NCBI RefSeq assembly: GCF_003337485.1
Contig: NZ_QPJJ01000007.1
Span: 1-64,000, forward strand
Direction of reading: 5' to 3'
DNA: 64,000 nt
DNA from: Saliterribacillus persicus
Lineage (GTDB): Bacteria > Bacillota > Bacilli > Bacillales > Amphibacillaceae
Below are positions 8,221 to 17,910 of this stretch, in pieces. The notes below the pieces were generated by a model. The model saw only the letters and a list, made by a program, of their open reading frames with translations. It searched no databases and was not told the DNA's origin. Every line of letters begins with the position of its first letter. Within the stretch, counting starts at the first letter, position 1. The position numbers were made by a program, and so were the translations under genes.

Positions 8221-8260
8221 ATTGTGGGTAAGGATTATTGCATTTATTCTTGAAAAGATG

Positions 8261-9283
8261 TCACTTGAGTTGAAGTATAAAAATGATAACGGCAAGTGCA
8301 ATTGTAACCACACTAACAAAAATTAGCGAATATACTTTGGATGTATTTGCTGCTTGGATTTCATTCCATTTGGTTGGTTTAATCCCGCTTACCCAAAATA
8401 CAATGATGGCGGATAACAAAATTGCCATAACGTTCACAAGCAGTAAAAGAGAGGGGGTACCTACAAAGTTCCATGCTCTATCTCCAATAGTCATTCCTAA
8501 TACTACAGCCGGTGGCAATAATGCTACAGATACCATCACACCTACTAGTGCTTCTGACACTCTTTTGATAAAAGATAAAGCACCTGCTGCTCCCGCTGCT
8601 ATCGCCACAATGATATCCATTAATTCAACATTTGTACGTGCTGCAAATTCATGACTATTATATGGGAGCGGAAAAACAAAACCGAAAATAATCGCAATGA
8701 AAATTGGTAATGATAGCCCATAAAATGCAGTTAGACTAGACCTTTTCATTAATTTGAAATCTCCCAAAATGGAAGAAAAGGCGATCGCGGTAAAAGGTCC
8801 AATAAGTGGAGCAATCACCATTGCACCGATTACTATTGCTGCGCTATCCTTTACAATTCCAGCGGTAGCAACGATAGAAGAAAGAACTAGCATCCAAGTG
8901 AAATTGATGGTAACTTTGCTGGAATTTCCAACAACGCTGTATAATTCTTGTCTGCTTGCACGAATAATTTCGGCTTGATTATCTTCCTCATCCTCTTCCT
9001 TTGTCGAGTCGTTTTGAACTGGCTCTTCATCTTCTTCAATACGGGGAATGTAAGTAGATATATTATATAATAGTGCCCTCGTATCGTCCGACTCTCCAGC
9101 TTGTTTTTCAAGGAAATTTAATACTTCTTCAGTGTAGCGCTTATCTATCAACACTTTAATTAACATCTCTTCTTCAGAAATGCTCGTTGACCATTTCTTT
9201 AAAATATCAAATTCTTCTAATTTTTCTGATGTATATTCAAATTTTTGAGTAGGAATATATACTTCAACTAATTGGAGCTCCAT
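8261..9283 (-). CDS. DUF389 (TIGR00341-like) membrane protein
   Basis: A 340-residue protein. The first 120 residues are a soluble domain ending in an acidic linker. The rest has about six hydrophobic helices, with the family block KDSAAIVIGAMVIAPLIGP and a second block ALVGVMVSVALLPPAVVLG. This fits the DUF389 / TIGR00341 family, for which transport has been suggested but not shown. A purine-rich RBS precedes the ATG. It is the last gene of a minus-strand group (two-component system, SDR, this gene); the 31-base gap to the SDR gene suggests co-transcription. Confidence 0.85.
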   Translation of the reverse strand: MELQLVEVYIPTQKFEYTSEKLEEFDILKKWSTSISEEEMLIKVLIDKRYTEEVLNFLEKQAGESDDTRALLYNISTYIPRIEEDEEPVQNDSTKEEDEEDNQAEIIRASRQELYSVVGNSSKVTINFTWMLVLSSIVATAGIVKDSAAIVIGAMVIAPLIGPFTAIAFSSILGDFKLMKRSSLTAFYGLSLPIFIAIIFGFVFPLPYNSHEFAARTNVELMDIIVAIAAGAAGALSFIKRVSEALVGVMVSVALLPPAVVLGMTIGDRAWNFVGTPSLLLLVNVMAILLSAIIVFWVSGIKPTKWNEIQAANTSKVYSLIFVSVVTIALAVIIFILQLK

Positions 9284-9314
9284 AGCCTTTATCCCTTCTA
9301 ATTAGCAGGTAGCC

Positions 9315-10040
9315 TTAGTGTTCATAAATCATTTTTCTAGTCATTCCACCGTCTATCACAATATTTTCGCCAGTAATGAAGTTGTTGTTAGGATCTGTTA
9401 AAAATAAACAAGCTCTAGCGACATCTTCTGGTTTTCCTACACGTTTGGAGGGATGCTGTTTATGATCTATGTCTCTTAAATCCTTATAGTCACTAGTTGC
9501 AATCCAACCGGGACTGATGGCATTTACTGTTATTTCTTTTTCTTGTAAGGTGATCGCCATCGCATGTGTTAAAGCGAAAATACCACCCTTACTAGCTGCG
9601 TAGGCTTCTGTATCAGCCTCGGACATAAAAGCTCTAGTAGAAGCAATATTTACAATAGCAGCATGTTGCATATGCTTGGCAGCCGCTTGTGTGCACAAGA
9701 ATGCTGCTCTTAGATTTGTATTTAGCACGTCCTCCCATTCTGCAACAGTAACATCAAAAAAAGACTTAAAGGTAGATACTCCTGCATTATTGATTAGAAT
9801 ATCTATATGTTTGAATTTTTCTAACGTAGTATCGATTAGTCCTTGTATAGCTTCAGGGTTTTTCATATCAGCTTCAATAAAATGGATATTTGAAAACTCA
9901 CTTGCCATTACTTCCCCGTTTTCTTGATCGACATCTGCAATGATGACAATTGCACCTTCTTTCTCATATTCCTTTGCAATCGCTGCACCAATGCCGTTTG
10001 CTCCACCGGTTACGATGACTACTTTTTCATGATATGTCAT
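9315..10040 (-). CDS. Short-chain dehydrogenase/reductase
   Basis: A 241-residue classical SDR. The Rossmann dinucleotide motif is TGGANGIG (residues 11-18), acidic Asp after the second strand (IIADVDQ) suggests NAD(H) preference, and NNAG, the catalytic Ser in NIAST and YAASK follow in the usual order. The C-terminal ITGENIVIDGGMTRKM is typical of the glucose/3-oxoacyl reductase-like branch. The substrate cannot be told from sequence. It starts two bases after the histidine kinase stop codon, so it is part of the same operon. Confidence 0.85.
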   Translation of the reverse strand: MTYHEKVVIVTGGANGIGAAIAKEYEKEGAIVIIADVDQENGEVMASEFSNIHFIEADMKNPEAIQGLIDTTLEKFKHIDILINNAGVSTFKSFFDVTVAEWEDVLNTNLRAAFLCTQAAAKHMQHAAIVNIASTRAFMSEADTEAYAASKGGIFALTHAMAITLQEKEITVNAISPGWIATSDYKDLRDIDHKQHPSKRVGKPEDVARACLFLTDPNNNFITGENIVIDGGMTRKMIYEH

Positions 10041-10042
10041 AT

Positions 10043-11443
10043 TTAATTCTCCTCCATTTGATTTGGAAAATATAATTTTATTTGGGTTCCTTCATTTAAT
10101 GTACTGATGATTTCAATTGTTCCATCATGCATATCTACTAGTTCCTTCACAATAGATAAGCCTAAACCTGTTCCGCCACTCTTTCTAGATCTTGATTTGT
10201 CCACTCGATAGAACCTCTCAAAGAGAAAAGGAATATCTTCTTCTTTAATTCCAATGCCTGTATCTTCCACAAAGATTTCTAAACCTGAAAGGTGATTTTT
10301 AAGGCATACGGTAATCTTCCCCTTTTCTGTGTACCGTATAGCATTTTCGATTAAATTGGTTAAAATCTGTTCCATTCGATTTTCATCAGCATAAAGAAGT
10401 GCTGTAGAACCATTTGCTTTTAAAGCAATAGATAAACCCTTTTGTTCTGCTTTAAATTGAATTTTATTTATAATTTTTTCTGTTAATAATTTAATATCTA
10501 TATCTTTCATTTCTAAATCAATTTTACCTTCTTCGATTTTGGATAAATCCGTTAGGTCATCTAATAAATTATTTAATTGATTTGTTTCATTTTCAATAAT
10601 TTCTAAATAGGTTTCTTTCTCTTTTTCATCCTGGTATAGCTTTTTGCGAATAGCCTGTGCATATCCCTTAATATAAGTTAAAGGTGTTTTAAGCTCATGG
10701 GTTATATTTGCGAAGAATTGACTTCTATTTTCTTGATACCTCAATAATGTTTCAGATAGGTGATTTATTCCGCGTGCAAGTGATCCAATTTCATCATCTG
10801 CCGTGTAATTAATTTGAGTGTTAAAATCTTTTTTCGCTGCCAACCTTTTAGTTACCTTTTCCATTTCAATTAGCGGGGTAGCTAATCGCTTTGTTAAAAA
10901 GAAAGTAAATCCAATTGCTAGTAAAACAGCTCCTAAGCTAGCTAATAAGATTAACGTGATGATATATTTTACCGAGCTACTTAATTGATCCAGAGAAGAA
11001 AATAAATAGACACTTCCTATACTAGTGCCCCCGTTTAATATAGGTTGACCCACAATAATATAAGAGTTTTCTTCAATGGTGTATTCTTCCACAAATGTAT
11101 GGCCAGGTTCTAAAAGAGTGTCAGATTGCTGTGATAAGGTATCGATTAAATCTTGGTTGGTTCCCGCTGTTTCCATTACAGACTGACCATTTTGATCAAA
11201 TATAATCGCTCGTGTATCTGTCATTTCATTAACATGCTCAAGTAATAATAGGTTTTCCCTATTATCAAGTGTATCAATCTGTTCCGCATATTTTTGAGCG
11301 AGTAACTGCAATTGGGCTTCGGTTTCATTATAGGAGTAGTTTAGAATCAACTGTAAAATTATATACCCTAAAGGAATTAAAACAATCAATTGCAAGAAAA
11401 GTATAGTAGCACCAAGCTTAAAAACGATGCTATTTATTTTCAT
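10043..11443 (-). CDS. Sensor histidine kinase (HAMP, HisKA, HATPase)
   Basis: A 466-residue membrane kinase. The start at 11443 is chosen because AGGTGAT lies 6 bases upstream; it overlaps the response regulator gene by 14 bases. TM1 is about residues 8-34, an extracellular sensor of about 125 residues follows, then TM2 (about 160-183) and HAMP (about 184-235). The phospho-acceptor is His249 in FFANITHELKTPL. The ATPase domain shows NRMEQILTNLIENAIRYT, DTGIGI and GGTGLGLSIV. Its signal is unknown. The kinase and the regulator upstream form a complete two-component system. Confidence 0.9.
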   Translation of the reverse strand: MKINSIVFKLGATILFLQLIVLIPLGYIILQLILNYSYNETEAQLQLLAQKYAEQIDTLDNRENLLLLEHVNEMTDTRAIIFDQNGQSVMETAGTNQDLIDTLSQQSDTLLEPGHTFVEEYTIEENSYIIVGQPILNGGTSIGSVYLFSSLDQLSSSVKYIITLILLASLGAVLLAIGFTFFLTKRLATPLIEMEKVTKRLAAKKDFNTQINYTADDEIGSLARGINHLSETLLRYQENRSQFFANITHELKTPLTYIKGYAQAIRKKLYQDEKEKETYLEIIENETNQLNNLLDDLTDLSKIEEGKIDLEMKDIDIKLLTEKIINKIQFKAEQKGLSIALKANGSTALLYADENRMEQILTNLIENAIRYTEKGKITVCLKNHLSGLEIFVEDTGIGIKEEDIPFLFERFYRVDKSRSRKSGGTGLGLSIVKELVDMHDGTIEIISTLNEGTQIKLYFPNQMEEN

Positions 11444-12143
11444 TATTATCACCTGGAATAAACTTATATCCAACGCCCCATATGGTTTGAATTGGCTGAT
11501 AAGAGAGAGCAGATTTTTTGAATTTATCTCGAATATAACGCACGTGCGAGTCTACAGTTCGCATATCAACAACATCATCAAAACTCCAAATCTTATCTAA
11601 TAACTGTTCTCTGGTATATACCCTATTAGGATGAGATGCTAATAAAAATAGCAAATCAAATTCTTTTGGTGTACATTTTAATTTTTCTTTTCCTACGGTG
11701 ACTTCACGCGCTCCCGCATCAATAATTAAATTTTCGAAAACTAACTTAGTATTTGAATTAAAACTTTTCTTATCTTTGTTTTGACGTCTAAGTTGCACCT
11801 GTATCCGAGCTAATAATTCATCAGGCTCAAAAGGTTTTACAATATAGTCATCAGCACCTATTGATAGACCTTCCACTTTTTGCTTTGTTTCATTTAGAGC
11901 TGTTAATAAAATAATTGGTAAATCGGGTGAAACTGCCTTAATTCTTTGGCAGGTTGTCAGTCCATCCATTCCTGGCATCATAATGTCTAACAGGATGATA
12001 TCGATATTTTTTTCAAAAACCATATGAAGTGCTTCTTTTCCATTACTTGCTTCTATAATTGTAAAGTCACTTTGCAAGTAAAGCTTAATCATCGAACGCA
12101 TTTGTTCCTCGTCATCCACTATTAATAAGGTTTCTTTTGTCAT
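11430..12143 (-). CDS. OmpR/PhoB-family response regulator
   Basis: A 237-residue regulator. The receiver domain has the acidic pair DDEE (residues 10-13), the phospho-acceptor Asp53 in LLDIMMPGMDG, Thr82 and Lys104 in KPFEPDE. The C-terminal winged helix (about 135-232) ends with TVDSHVRYIRDKFKK and GVGYKF. It is the first gene of the minus-strand operon, overlapping the kinase. Its targets are unknown; the divergent neighbour is the qox operon, so control of respiration is possible but unproven. Confidence 0.92.
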   Translation of the reverse strand: MTKETLLIVDDEEQMRSMIKLYLQSDFTIIEASNGKEALHMVFEKNIDIILLDIMMPGMDGLTTCQRIKAVSPDLPIILLTALNETKQKVEGLSIGADDYIVKPFEPDELLARIQVQLRRQNKDKKSFNSNTKLVFENLIIDAGAREVTVGKEKLKCTPKEFDLLFLLASHPNRVYTREQLLDKIWSFDDVVDMRTVDSHVRYIRDKFKKSALSYQPIQTIWGVGYKFIPGDNNENK

Positions 12144-12529
12144 ATTTTCACTCTCATTTTTTTGAAGTAGTTTCTATTTAGATATTAAAGAAAAACATGG
12201 CATTAGTAAAATGTATTGACTAGCTATTATTTTACTAAAAGCAAAATAATCCGTGTCTATTAGCTTTCGTGAATATGTGAACATTTTATGACAAGTATTC
12301 AATATTCATACTTTCATCAAATTTATATGTGAAAATAAATAACAGTCCGGTTAAGGTTTATACACATATTAAACAATAAAGTATATAAAGTAGAATTTTC
12401 CTTTTTGAAGAACATCGCTAGACAGATTTTTCATTATTAAAAGTAAAAGAAAAAGGTTTTAATTTGCTAGTAATTGAGAGTAAAACAATTTTTTTGAATA
12501 GAGAACAAGGAGAAGAGAGGAGTTAACCG
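12144..12529. other. 386-base divergent regulatory region before qoxA
   Basis: Very AT-rich, no open frame I can support. It must contain the promoters of the two-component operon (leftwards) and of qoxABCD (rightwards). Visible elements are TTTCGTGAAT at 12265-12274, which recalls the TTTGTGAAT half-site of ResD, and the small inverted repeat AAGTAT/ATACTT at 12293-12313. Neither is strong enough to name. The qoxA RBS is the repeated purine tract just before 12530. Confidence 0.4.
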
Positions 12530-13525
12530 ATGCTTAAATTTAAAAAAGGTATGTACTATTTGCTTCTATTAAGTATGCCCCTATTTTTAGCAGGATGTGA
12601 ATCTAAATTAGTAGTTTTTGATCCTCAAGGGCCAATTGCACGGAGTTTAACAGATTTAATTTTGTTTTCCATTATTTTTATGGCTATTATAGTGCTTGTT
12701 GTATTTTTACTATTTGGTGTAATTGTCTGGAAGTACCGTGCGCGTCCAGATAATAAAGATTATGAACCTCCTGAAGAAAAAGGGAGTCATGTTTTAGAGA
12801 TCATTTGGTTTGTTATTCCAGTTCTAATTGTTATTGCTTTAATGATTCCTACAGCAATTACGATTTATGAGGTGGAAGATATCCCTGAAGGGTATGAAGA
12901 TCAAGATCCGCTTGTTGTCCACGTTACTTCTGCAGATTGGAAATGGATATTCAGCTATCCTGAACAAGATATCGAAACAGTAAACTATCTTAATATACCG
13001 GCTAATAGAGCAATTCAATTTAAAATGACTTCTGCTGGTACGATGCAATCTTTTTGGATTCCCTCTTTAGGCGGGCAAAAATATACAATGGCAAATATGC
13101 AAACCAATTTATTTTTGGTTGCAGATAAACCAGGGTCATATATGGGAAGAAATACAAGCTTTAATGGTAAGGGTTATGCTCATATGGAATTTGAAGTCTT
13201 AGCACAATCACCAAGTGACTTTGATGAATGGGTAGAAGAAGTGAAAAATACAGCTGACCCATTAGAAGAAGAAAAGTATGCTGAAATATTAAAGCCTGGT
13301 GTTATTGGAAGAATGACCTTTAATAACACTCACTTAGATTGGATTGATCATGCGCATGGTGGTTCAGATCAGTATATTGATTCCGAACTATACCGAATCA
13401 CGCATGGGGATGAAGAACATGAAGAAACAGATGGACATGAGGATTCAGAAAATAAAGAGGATACAAATGAAGTAGAGACAGAAGAAGAAGCGGATGTTCA
13501 CGGAGATAGTGGACATGACCAATAA
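12530..13525 (+). CDS. qoxA: Cytochrome aa3 quinol oxidase subunit II
   Basis: A 331-residue membrane lipoprotein with lipobox LFLAGC (Cys23), the QoxA signature FDPQGPIARSL, two transmembrane helices (about 42-66 and 88-110) and a periplasmic-type cupredoxin domain. The CuA ligand cysteines of cytochrome c oxidases are absent, so electrons come from menaquinol. The last 40 residues form an unusual tail with 19 acidic residues and 5 histidines. It is the first gene of qoxABCD; a long leader of 386 bases precedes it. Confidence 0.95.
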   Translation: MLKFKKGMYYLLLLSMPLFLAGCESKLVVFDPQGPIARSLTDLILFSIIFMAIIVLVVFLLFGVIVWKYRARPDNKDYEPPEEKGSHVLEIIWFVIPVLIVIALMIPTAITIYEVEDIPEGYEDQDPLVVHVTSADWKWIFSYPEQDIETVNYLNIPANRAIQFKMTSAGTMQSFWIPSLGGQKYTMANMQTNLFLVADKPGSYMGRNTSFNGKGYAHMEFEVLAQSPSDFDEWVEEVKNTADPLEEEKYAEILKPGVIGRMTFNNTHLDWIDHAHGGSDQYIDSELYRITHGDEEHEETDGHEDSENKEDTNEVETEEEADVHGDSGHDQ

Positions 13526-13542
13526 GATAGGTGGTGAGTGAT

Positions 13543-15489
13543 ATGTCATTAGATGAATTTTTTGTAACAGGTGATCCGTTAATATTAGCATCTCAGATTG
13601 CAATAGGCTTAACAATGATAGGGCTTATCGCACTTGTAACATATTTGAAAAGATGGAAATGGCTATGGAGTGAGTGGTTTACAACGGTAGATCACAAGAA
13701 AATTGGTATCATGTATATTCTTGCAGGGGTACTCATGTTTTTCCGTGGTGGGGTAGATGGATTAATGATGAAAGCTCAAACCTCTAGACCTAACCTAGAA
13801 TTTTTAGATGCTCAGCATTATGATGAAATTTTTACTACGCATGGCGTGATTATGATTTTATTTATGGCTATGCCGATGTTAATTGGGATTATGAACGTAG
13901 TTATCCCGCTTCAAATCGGTGCACGAGACGTTGCTTTTCCAAAGTTAAACGCGCTAAGCTTTTGGTTGTTTTTTGTAGCAGCGATGTTATTTAATGTATC
14001 GTTTGTTATTGGTGGTTCACCGGACGCGGGTTGGACATCGTATTTCCCGCTAGCAGGTAAAGAATTTACACCGGGTGTTGGGAATAACTATTATGCGATA
14101 GCTCTTCAAATAGCAGGTATCGGAACTTTAGCAACGGGTATTAACTTTATCGTAACGATTGTAAAAATGAGAGCACCAGGTATGACATGGATGAAAATGC
14201 CAATGTTTACATGGACATCTCTTGTAACGTCTATTATTATCGTAGCGGCATTTCCTATCTTTACGGTTGCCTTAGCTTATATGACGTTAGATCGGTTATT
14301 TGGCACACACTTTTTCACAGTTGCAGCTGGAGGAGATCCAATGCTATGGCTGAATCTATTTTGGCTATGGGGACATCCTGAGGTATATATTGTAGTTTTA
14401 CCAGCGTTTGGTATGTTTTCAGAAGTAATCGCAACATTTGCCCGTAAAAATTTGTATGGGTACAAATCAATGGTATTTTCTGTTGTTGGGATTGCATTTT
14501 TAAGTATGCTTGTATGGGTACACCATTTCTATACAATGGGAAATAGTGCATCGGTAAATACCGTGTTTTCCTTAACGACGATGATGATTGCTATTCCGAC
14601 AGGTGTTAAAATCTTTAACTGGCTCTTCACACTTAGAAAGGGTCGAATTGAATTTTCGAATGCCATGCTTTGGTCGTTGGCATTTATTCCTTGCTTTACT
14701 ATTGGTGGGGTAACAGGAGTAATGCTAGCTATGGCGGCAGCAGACTATCAATACCATAATACTATGTTTTTAGTAGCACACTTCCACTATGTTTTAATTC
14801 CTGGTGTTGTGTTCGCTGTATTTGCTGGCCTTTACTATTGGTGGCCAAAAATGTTTGGGTTTAAATTAAGTGAAAAAATTGGTAAATGGCATTTCTGGTT
14901 GTTTGTAATCGGGTTTAATTTAACATTTATGCCGATGTTCTTTGTTGGTTTAGACGGAATGTCTCGTCGTATGTACACTTATTCAGAGGGATTAGGCTGG
15001 GAAGGTTGGTTAGGTTTCTCAGCAGTAGGATCTATTGTTATGGCTGCAGGTTTTGCGGCACTTTGCTATAACATCTATTGGAGCTTCCGTTATGCACCAA
15101 GAGATATCGGAAATGACCCTTGGAACGCTCGTACACTTGAGTGGGCTACTGCAACACCAGCTCCACACTATAATTTTGCTAAAATACCTGAAGTAACACG
15201 TTTAGATCCATATTGGGATATGAAGAAAAAAGGGGAAACAGGTCTGAAAAAATCAGATTTAAAACCCGTGCATATGCCAAGTAATTCATGGACACCGATC
15301 TTTTTAGGCGTTGCATTTGGTGTGGTAGGTTTCTTCTTAGTATTTGAATGGTTCACTTTAGCGATAATTTCTTCTATAGGTATTATTATTGGGCTCGTAG
15401 CAAATAGTTTTGACTATGATGAAGGGTACCATATACCAGTGGAAGAGTTAGAGGAAGAAGAAAGAGCATGGAGAGGTGATTTAAAATGA
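13543..15489 (+). CDS. qoxB: Cytochrome aa3 quinol oxidase subunit I
   Basis: A 648-residue heme-copper oxidase core subunit. The ATG at 13543 is chosen over GTG 13531 because the GGTGGTG tract is its RBS and the resulting length matches B. subtilis QoxB (649). It carries the TTHGVIMILFMAMP heme a ligand region, WGHPEVYIVVLP with the His-Tyr cross-link, the VHHFYTMG copper B histidines and HFHYVLIPG of the last heme ligands. It reduces oxygen to water and pumps protons. Confidence 0.96.
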   Translation: MSLDEFFVTGDPLILASQIAIGLTMIGLIALVTYLKRWKWLWSEWFTTVDHKKIGIMYILAGVLMFFRGGVDGLMMKAQTSRPNLEFLDAQHYDEIFTTHGVIMILFMAMPMLIGIMNVVIPLQIGARDVAFPKLNALSFWLFFVAAMLFNVSFVIGGSPDAGWTSYFPLAGKEFTPGVGNNYYAIALQIAGIGTLATGINFIVTIVKMRAPGMTWMKMPMFTWTSLVTSIIIVAAFPIFTVALAYMTLDRLFGTHFFTVAAGGDPMLWLNLFWLWGHPEVYIVVLPAFGMFSEVIATFARKNLYGYKSMVFSVVGIAFLSMLVWVHHFYTMGNSASVNTVFSLTTMMIAIPTGVKIFNWLFTLRKGRIEFSNAMLWSLAFIPCFTIGGVTGVMLAMAAADYQYHNTMFLVAHFHYVLIPGVVFAVFAGLYYWWPKMFGFKLSEKIGKWHFWLFVIGFNLTFMPMFFVGLDGMSRRMYTYSEGLGWEGWLGFSAVGSIVMAAGFAALCYNIYWSFRYAPRDIGNDPWNARTLEWATATPAPHYNFAKIPEVTRLDPYWDMKKKGETGLKKSDLKPVHMPSNSWTPIFLGVAFGVVGFFLVFEWFTLAIISSIGIIIGLVANSFDYDEGYHIPVEELEEEERAWRGDLK

Positions 15490-16091
15490 CGGCACACACA
15501 AGTGCGAATGTACCATTAGAATATCAAACAAATCAAAATCAAATGAATATTCTCGGCTTTTGGATCTTTCTTGGTGCTGAAATTGTTCTATTCTCTACGT
15601 TGTTTGCTTCATATTTCGTGCTTGAACACAATACAGCGGGAGGACCAGTCGGTCATGAGATTTTTATTTTAAAAGATGTCTTAATCGAAACCTTTCTTTT
15701 ATTAACAAGTAGTTTCACATGTGGTTTGGCTATACATGCCATGCGAAACAACAGTAAAAACGGTCTGATGTTTTGGACTATAATTACCTTACTATTTGGA
15801 CTTGGCTTTTTATATATGGAAATAAATGAATTTATCCATTATATCCATGAAGGTGCGACAATACAAACAAGTGGTTTTACAGCTGCATTCTTTACCTTGT
15901 TAGGTACACATGGTGCACACGTATCCTTTGGTATCGTTTGGATTGCGTTGTTGCTTATTCAGCTAGCTAAAAGAGGAATAACCCAAGTAACAGCACGAAA
16001 ATTCTTTATTGCAAGCCTTTATTGGCACTTTTTAGATGTCGTATGGATATTTATTTTTACGTTTGTTTATTTGAAAGGAATGGTGATGTAG
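15486..16091 (+). CDS. qoxC: Cytochrome aa3 quinol oxidase subunit III
   Basis: A 201-residue five-helix subunit III. The ATG overlaps the qoxB stop (ATGA). Family motifs include the helix ILGFWIFLGAEIVLFSTLF and GTHGAHVSFG. It stabilises the oxidase core. Length matches B. subtilis QoxC (204). Confidence 0.95.
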   Translation: MTAHTSANVPLEYQTNQNQMNILGFWIFLGAEIVLFSTLFASYFVLEHNTAGGPVGHEIFILKDVLIETFLLLTSSFTCGLAIHAMRNNSKNGLMFWTIITLLFGLGFLYMEINEFIHYIHEGATIQTSGFTAAFFTLLGTHGAHVSFGIVWIALLLIQLAKRGITQVTARKFFIASLYWHFLDVVWIFIFTFVYLKGMVM

Positions 16092-16092
16092 G

Positions 16093-16398
16093 ATGACTAC
16101 AGTAAAACACGGATTTCCTTGGAACCATTTAATTGGCTTTGTGCTCTCCATTCTATTAACGTTATTTGCTGTATTTATTGCCTTTGAGACAGATTTTTCA
16201 AAAACAGTTATCATGTGGGTGATTGGTACACTAGCAATTTTCCAAGCGCTTATTCAGCTATTTATGTTCATGCATATTACAGAAGGTAAGGAAGGCATGC
16301 TAAATGTTATTAACATTATTTATAGTATTTTCTTAGCCTTAGTAATTGTGTTTGGATCCATTTGGGTATTAACTAGTGGTCACTCTGCTATTCATTAA
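16093..16398 (+). CDS. qoxD: Cytochrome aa3 quinol oxidase subunit IV
   Basis: A 101-residue three-helix protein of the bacterial cytochrome oxidase subunit IV family, containing FPWNHLIGFVLSILLT at the start and FMHITEGKEGM in the second loop. It begins one base after the qoxC stop and closes the operon, which ends at a strong terminator 13 bases later. Confidence 0.94.
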   Translation: MTTVKHGFPWNHLIGFVLSILLTLFAVFIAFETDFSKTVIMWVIGTLAIFQALIQLFMFMHITEGKEGMLNVINIIYSIFLALVIVFGSIWVLTSGHSAIH

Positions 16399-16410
16399 TA
16401 AGTGAAATTC

Positions 16411-16446
16411 TACCTGCTCTTGTGTTTACAGAGCAGGTATTTTTTT
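16411..16446 (+). terminator. Terminator of qoxABCD
   Basis: TACCTGCTCT at 16411-16420 pairs with AGAGCAGGTA at 16430-16439, followed by seven Ts. Confidence 0.93.
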
Positions 16447-16582
16447 GCGCTATTTTGGCCATAGTGTAGGTAGCAGTGAGCGGTTAAGTCACATGAAAAC
16501 TTACAGAAATTGAATCTATCTGATTAGGAAAAATATGGTATGCTTAAAGGAGACTTATCCAATGAAAAAGGAGGCACTACCA

Positions 16583-17167
16583 ATGAAAAAACTGGTTGTA
16601 GTAGGACTGAGTGTATTAACTTTGGTTGGATGTGGTATGGGAGATAGTAATAGCTCAAGTGAAACAATCGAAAAGATCGAGGCGAAAGTAGCAAGTGAGA
16701 ATTTAGATAGTGGAGAGACGACGTTAACAATTCCCGCTGAAATTGCAGCAGTTATAGGACAAGATATGAAAGAACCTCAGGCACAGGCCAAAGCAGAGGG
16801 ACTGAAGGAAGTAGTTGAAAATAAAGATGGTAGCCTAACGTATACAATGAGTAAAACACAAGTAGATGAACTGAAGAAAGGCATCACCTCACAAATGGAC
16901 CGAGCGCTTCAAGCGTTAAAGGATAAGGAAGTATATCCCTCGGTACAGGATATATCAATGAATGATTCCTTTTCGGAGCTTATTGTAAAAGTTGATGCAA
17001 CGAAATTTGAAGGAAGTTTGGCTGAGTTTACGATTAAAAGTATAGGGATGCAGGGATTGTTACCTCAGGTTATAGAAGAGAAGGAAGCTAAGATGACCCT
17101 TACAATTGAAGATGCTAAAACAGGAGAGGTAATCGAAAGCATTCAATACCCGGAAGATGCGGAGTAA
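16583..17167 (+). CDS. Putative lipoprotein of unknown function
   Basis: A 194-residue protein with a lipoprotein signal peptide and lipobox LTLVGC. ATG 16583 is chosen because GGAGG lies 8 bases before it and the product then begins with a normal signal peptide; another ATG at 16562 with its own AAAGGAGA RBS would add MKKEALP. The mature part is highly charged, probably alpha/beta, with no cysteines after the lipid anchor. I recognise no family. It stands alone between two terminators. Confidence 0.75.
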   Translation: MKKLVVVGLSVLTLVGCGMGDSNSSSETIEKIEAKVASENLDSGETTLTIPAEIAAVIGQDMKEPQAQAKAEGLKEVVENKDGSLTYTMSKTQVDELKKGITSQMDRALQALKDKEVYPSVQDISMNDSFSELIVKVDATKFEGSLAEFTIKSIGMQGLLPQVIEEKEAKMTLTIEDAKTGEVIESIQYPEDAE

Positions 17168-17182
17168 TAATAGAGAAATAAT

Positions 17183-17224
17183 AAAAAGATAGCAGGGACC
17201 TAATATCCTTAGCTATCTTTTTTT
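17183..17224. terminator. Bidirectional terminator
   Basis: AAAAAGATAGC and GCTATCTTTTTTT form the outer stem around an inner GGAC...ATCC region. It lies between the lipoprotein gene and the convergent HAD gene, whose last codons lie inside it. Confidence 0.8.
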
Positions 17225-17796
17225 AGTGCGTTATTTACAAGGTATATCCAGTTTTGTTTTTCATCCGCTTCGATTGTCTTCCATCCTAATGACTTAGCTG
17301 TAGCTAAGTTCGTATTCTTATCATCTACAAATAATATTATATTAGCATTAGGAAAATTCATTTGCGCTTTTTGAAATATTATTTCGTCTGGTTTTAAGGC
17401 ACCAACTTCTGAAGAAATTGTTTGACTAGAAATATAAGATTGATAAGGATGAAGCATGTTTTCCAACCATTCTTTTCGGTGGTTACTTAAAATATGGACC
17501 GAAGCAAACTTGGACCATTCAGGTAAATATCGGATAGCAGGAAGTTCTGTTAAACATGATTTTAATGTTTCCTCTAAATCAATTATGGATAAACTCGTAA
17601 TACTTGAAAGCCAACTGAAAAATCTATCGATGGTACACGCTCCAGTCCACAGGCTATCATTGATCTCTACTTTATATTGGGATCGTATTTCTGTATAATT
17701 AATAGAGCTTTTTGTTGAAACATCTATCCAAAATTGATCAAGGTTTTTAGCTAATACTCCTCCTACATCTAAGACTAGTGCAATCTCTTTGTTCAT
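17209..17796 (-). CDS. HAD-superfamily hydrolase
   Basis: A 195-residue HAD (class IA-like) protein. The start at 17796 follows a GGTGG RBS and gives a normal N-terminus. Motif I is LVLDVGGVL: the nucleophile Asp is present but the second Asp is replaced by Gly, as in the YihX/epoxide-hydrolase branch. Motif II is ILSNHRK, motif III the Lys in GALKPDEIIFQKA, motif IV VDDKNTN. Substrate unknown. Confidence 0.8.
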   Translation of the reverse strand: MNKEIALVLDVGGVLAKNLDQFWIDVSTKSSINYTEIRSQYKVEINDSLWTGACTIDRFFSWLSSITSLSIIDLEETLKSCLTELPAIRYLPEWSKFASVHILSNHRKEWLENMLHPYQSYISSQTISSEVGALKPDEIIFQKAQMNFPNANIILFVDDKNTNLATAKSLGWKTIEADEKQNWIYLVNNALKKDS

Positions 17797-17910
17797 AATA
17801 TAGCCACCTTTTTCTAATAATTTTAAATATGTATAAAAAATACTTGTTAATCGCAACCATATCTATCATAATTCAAAGATAGGAAATAAAGAGAGAAAGA
17901 GGTTTTTAAC

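Noticed and set aside
8283-8978. Long plus-strand open frames opposite the DUF389 gene
   Set aside because: They lie wholly antisense to a well-supported membrane protein gene, have no RBS and show low-complexity Ala/Thr composition typical of antisense frames.
12265-12274. ResD-like half-site TTTCGTGAAT before qoxA
   Set aside because: A single half-site with one mismatch in AT-rich DNA is expected by chance; no second copy with proper spacing.
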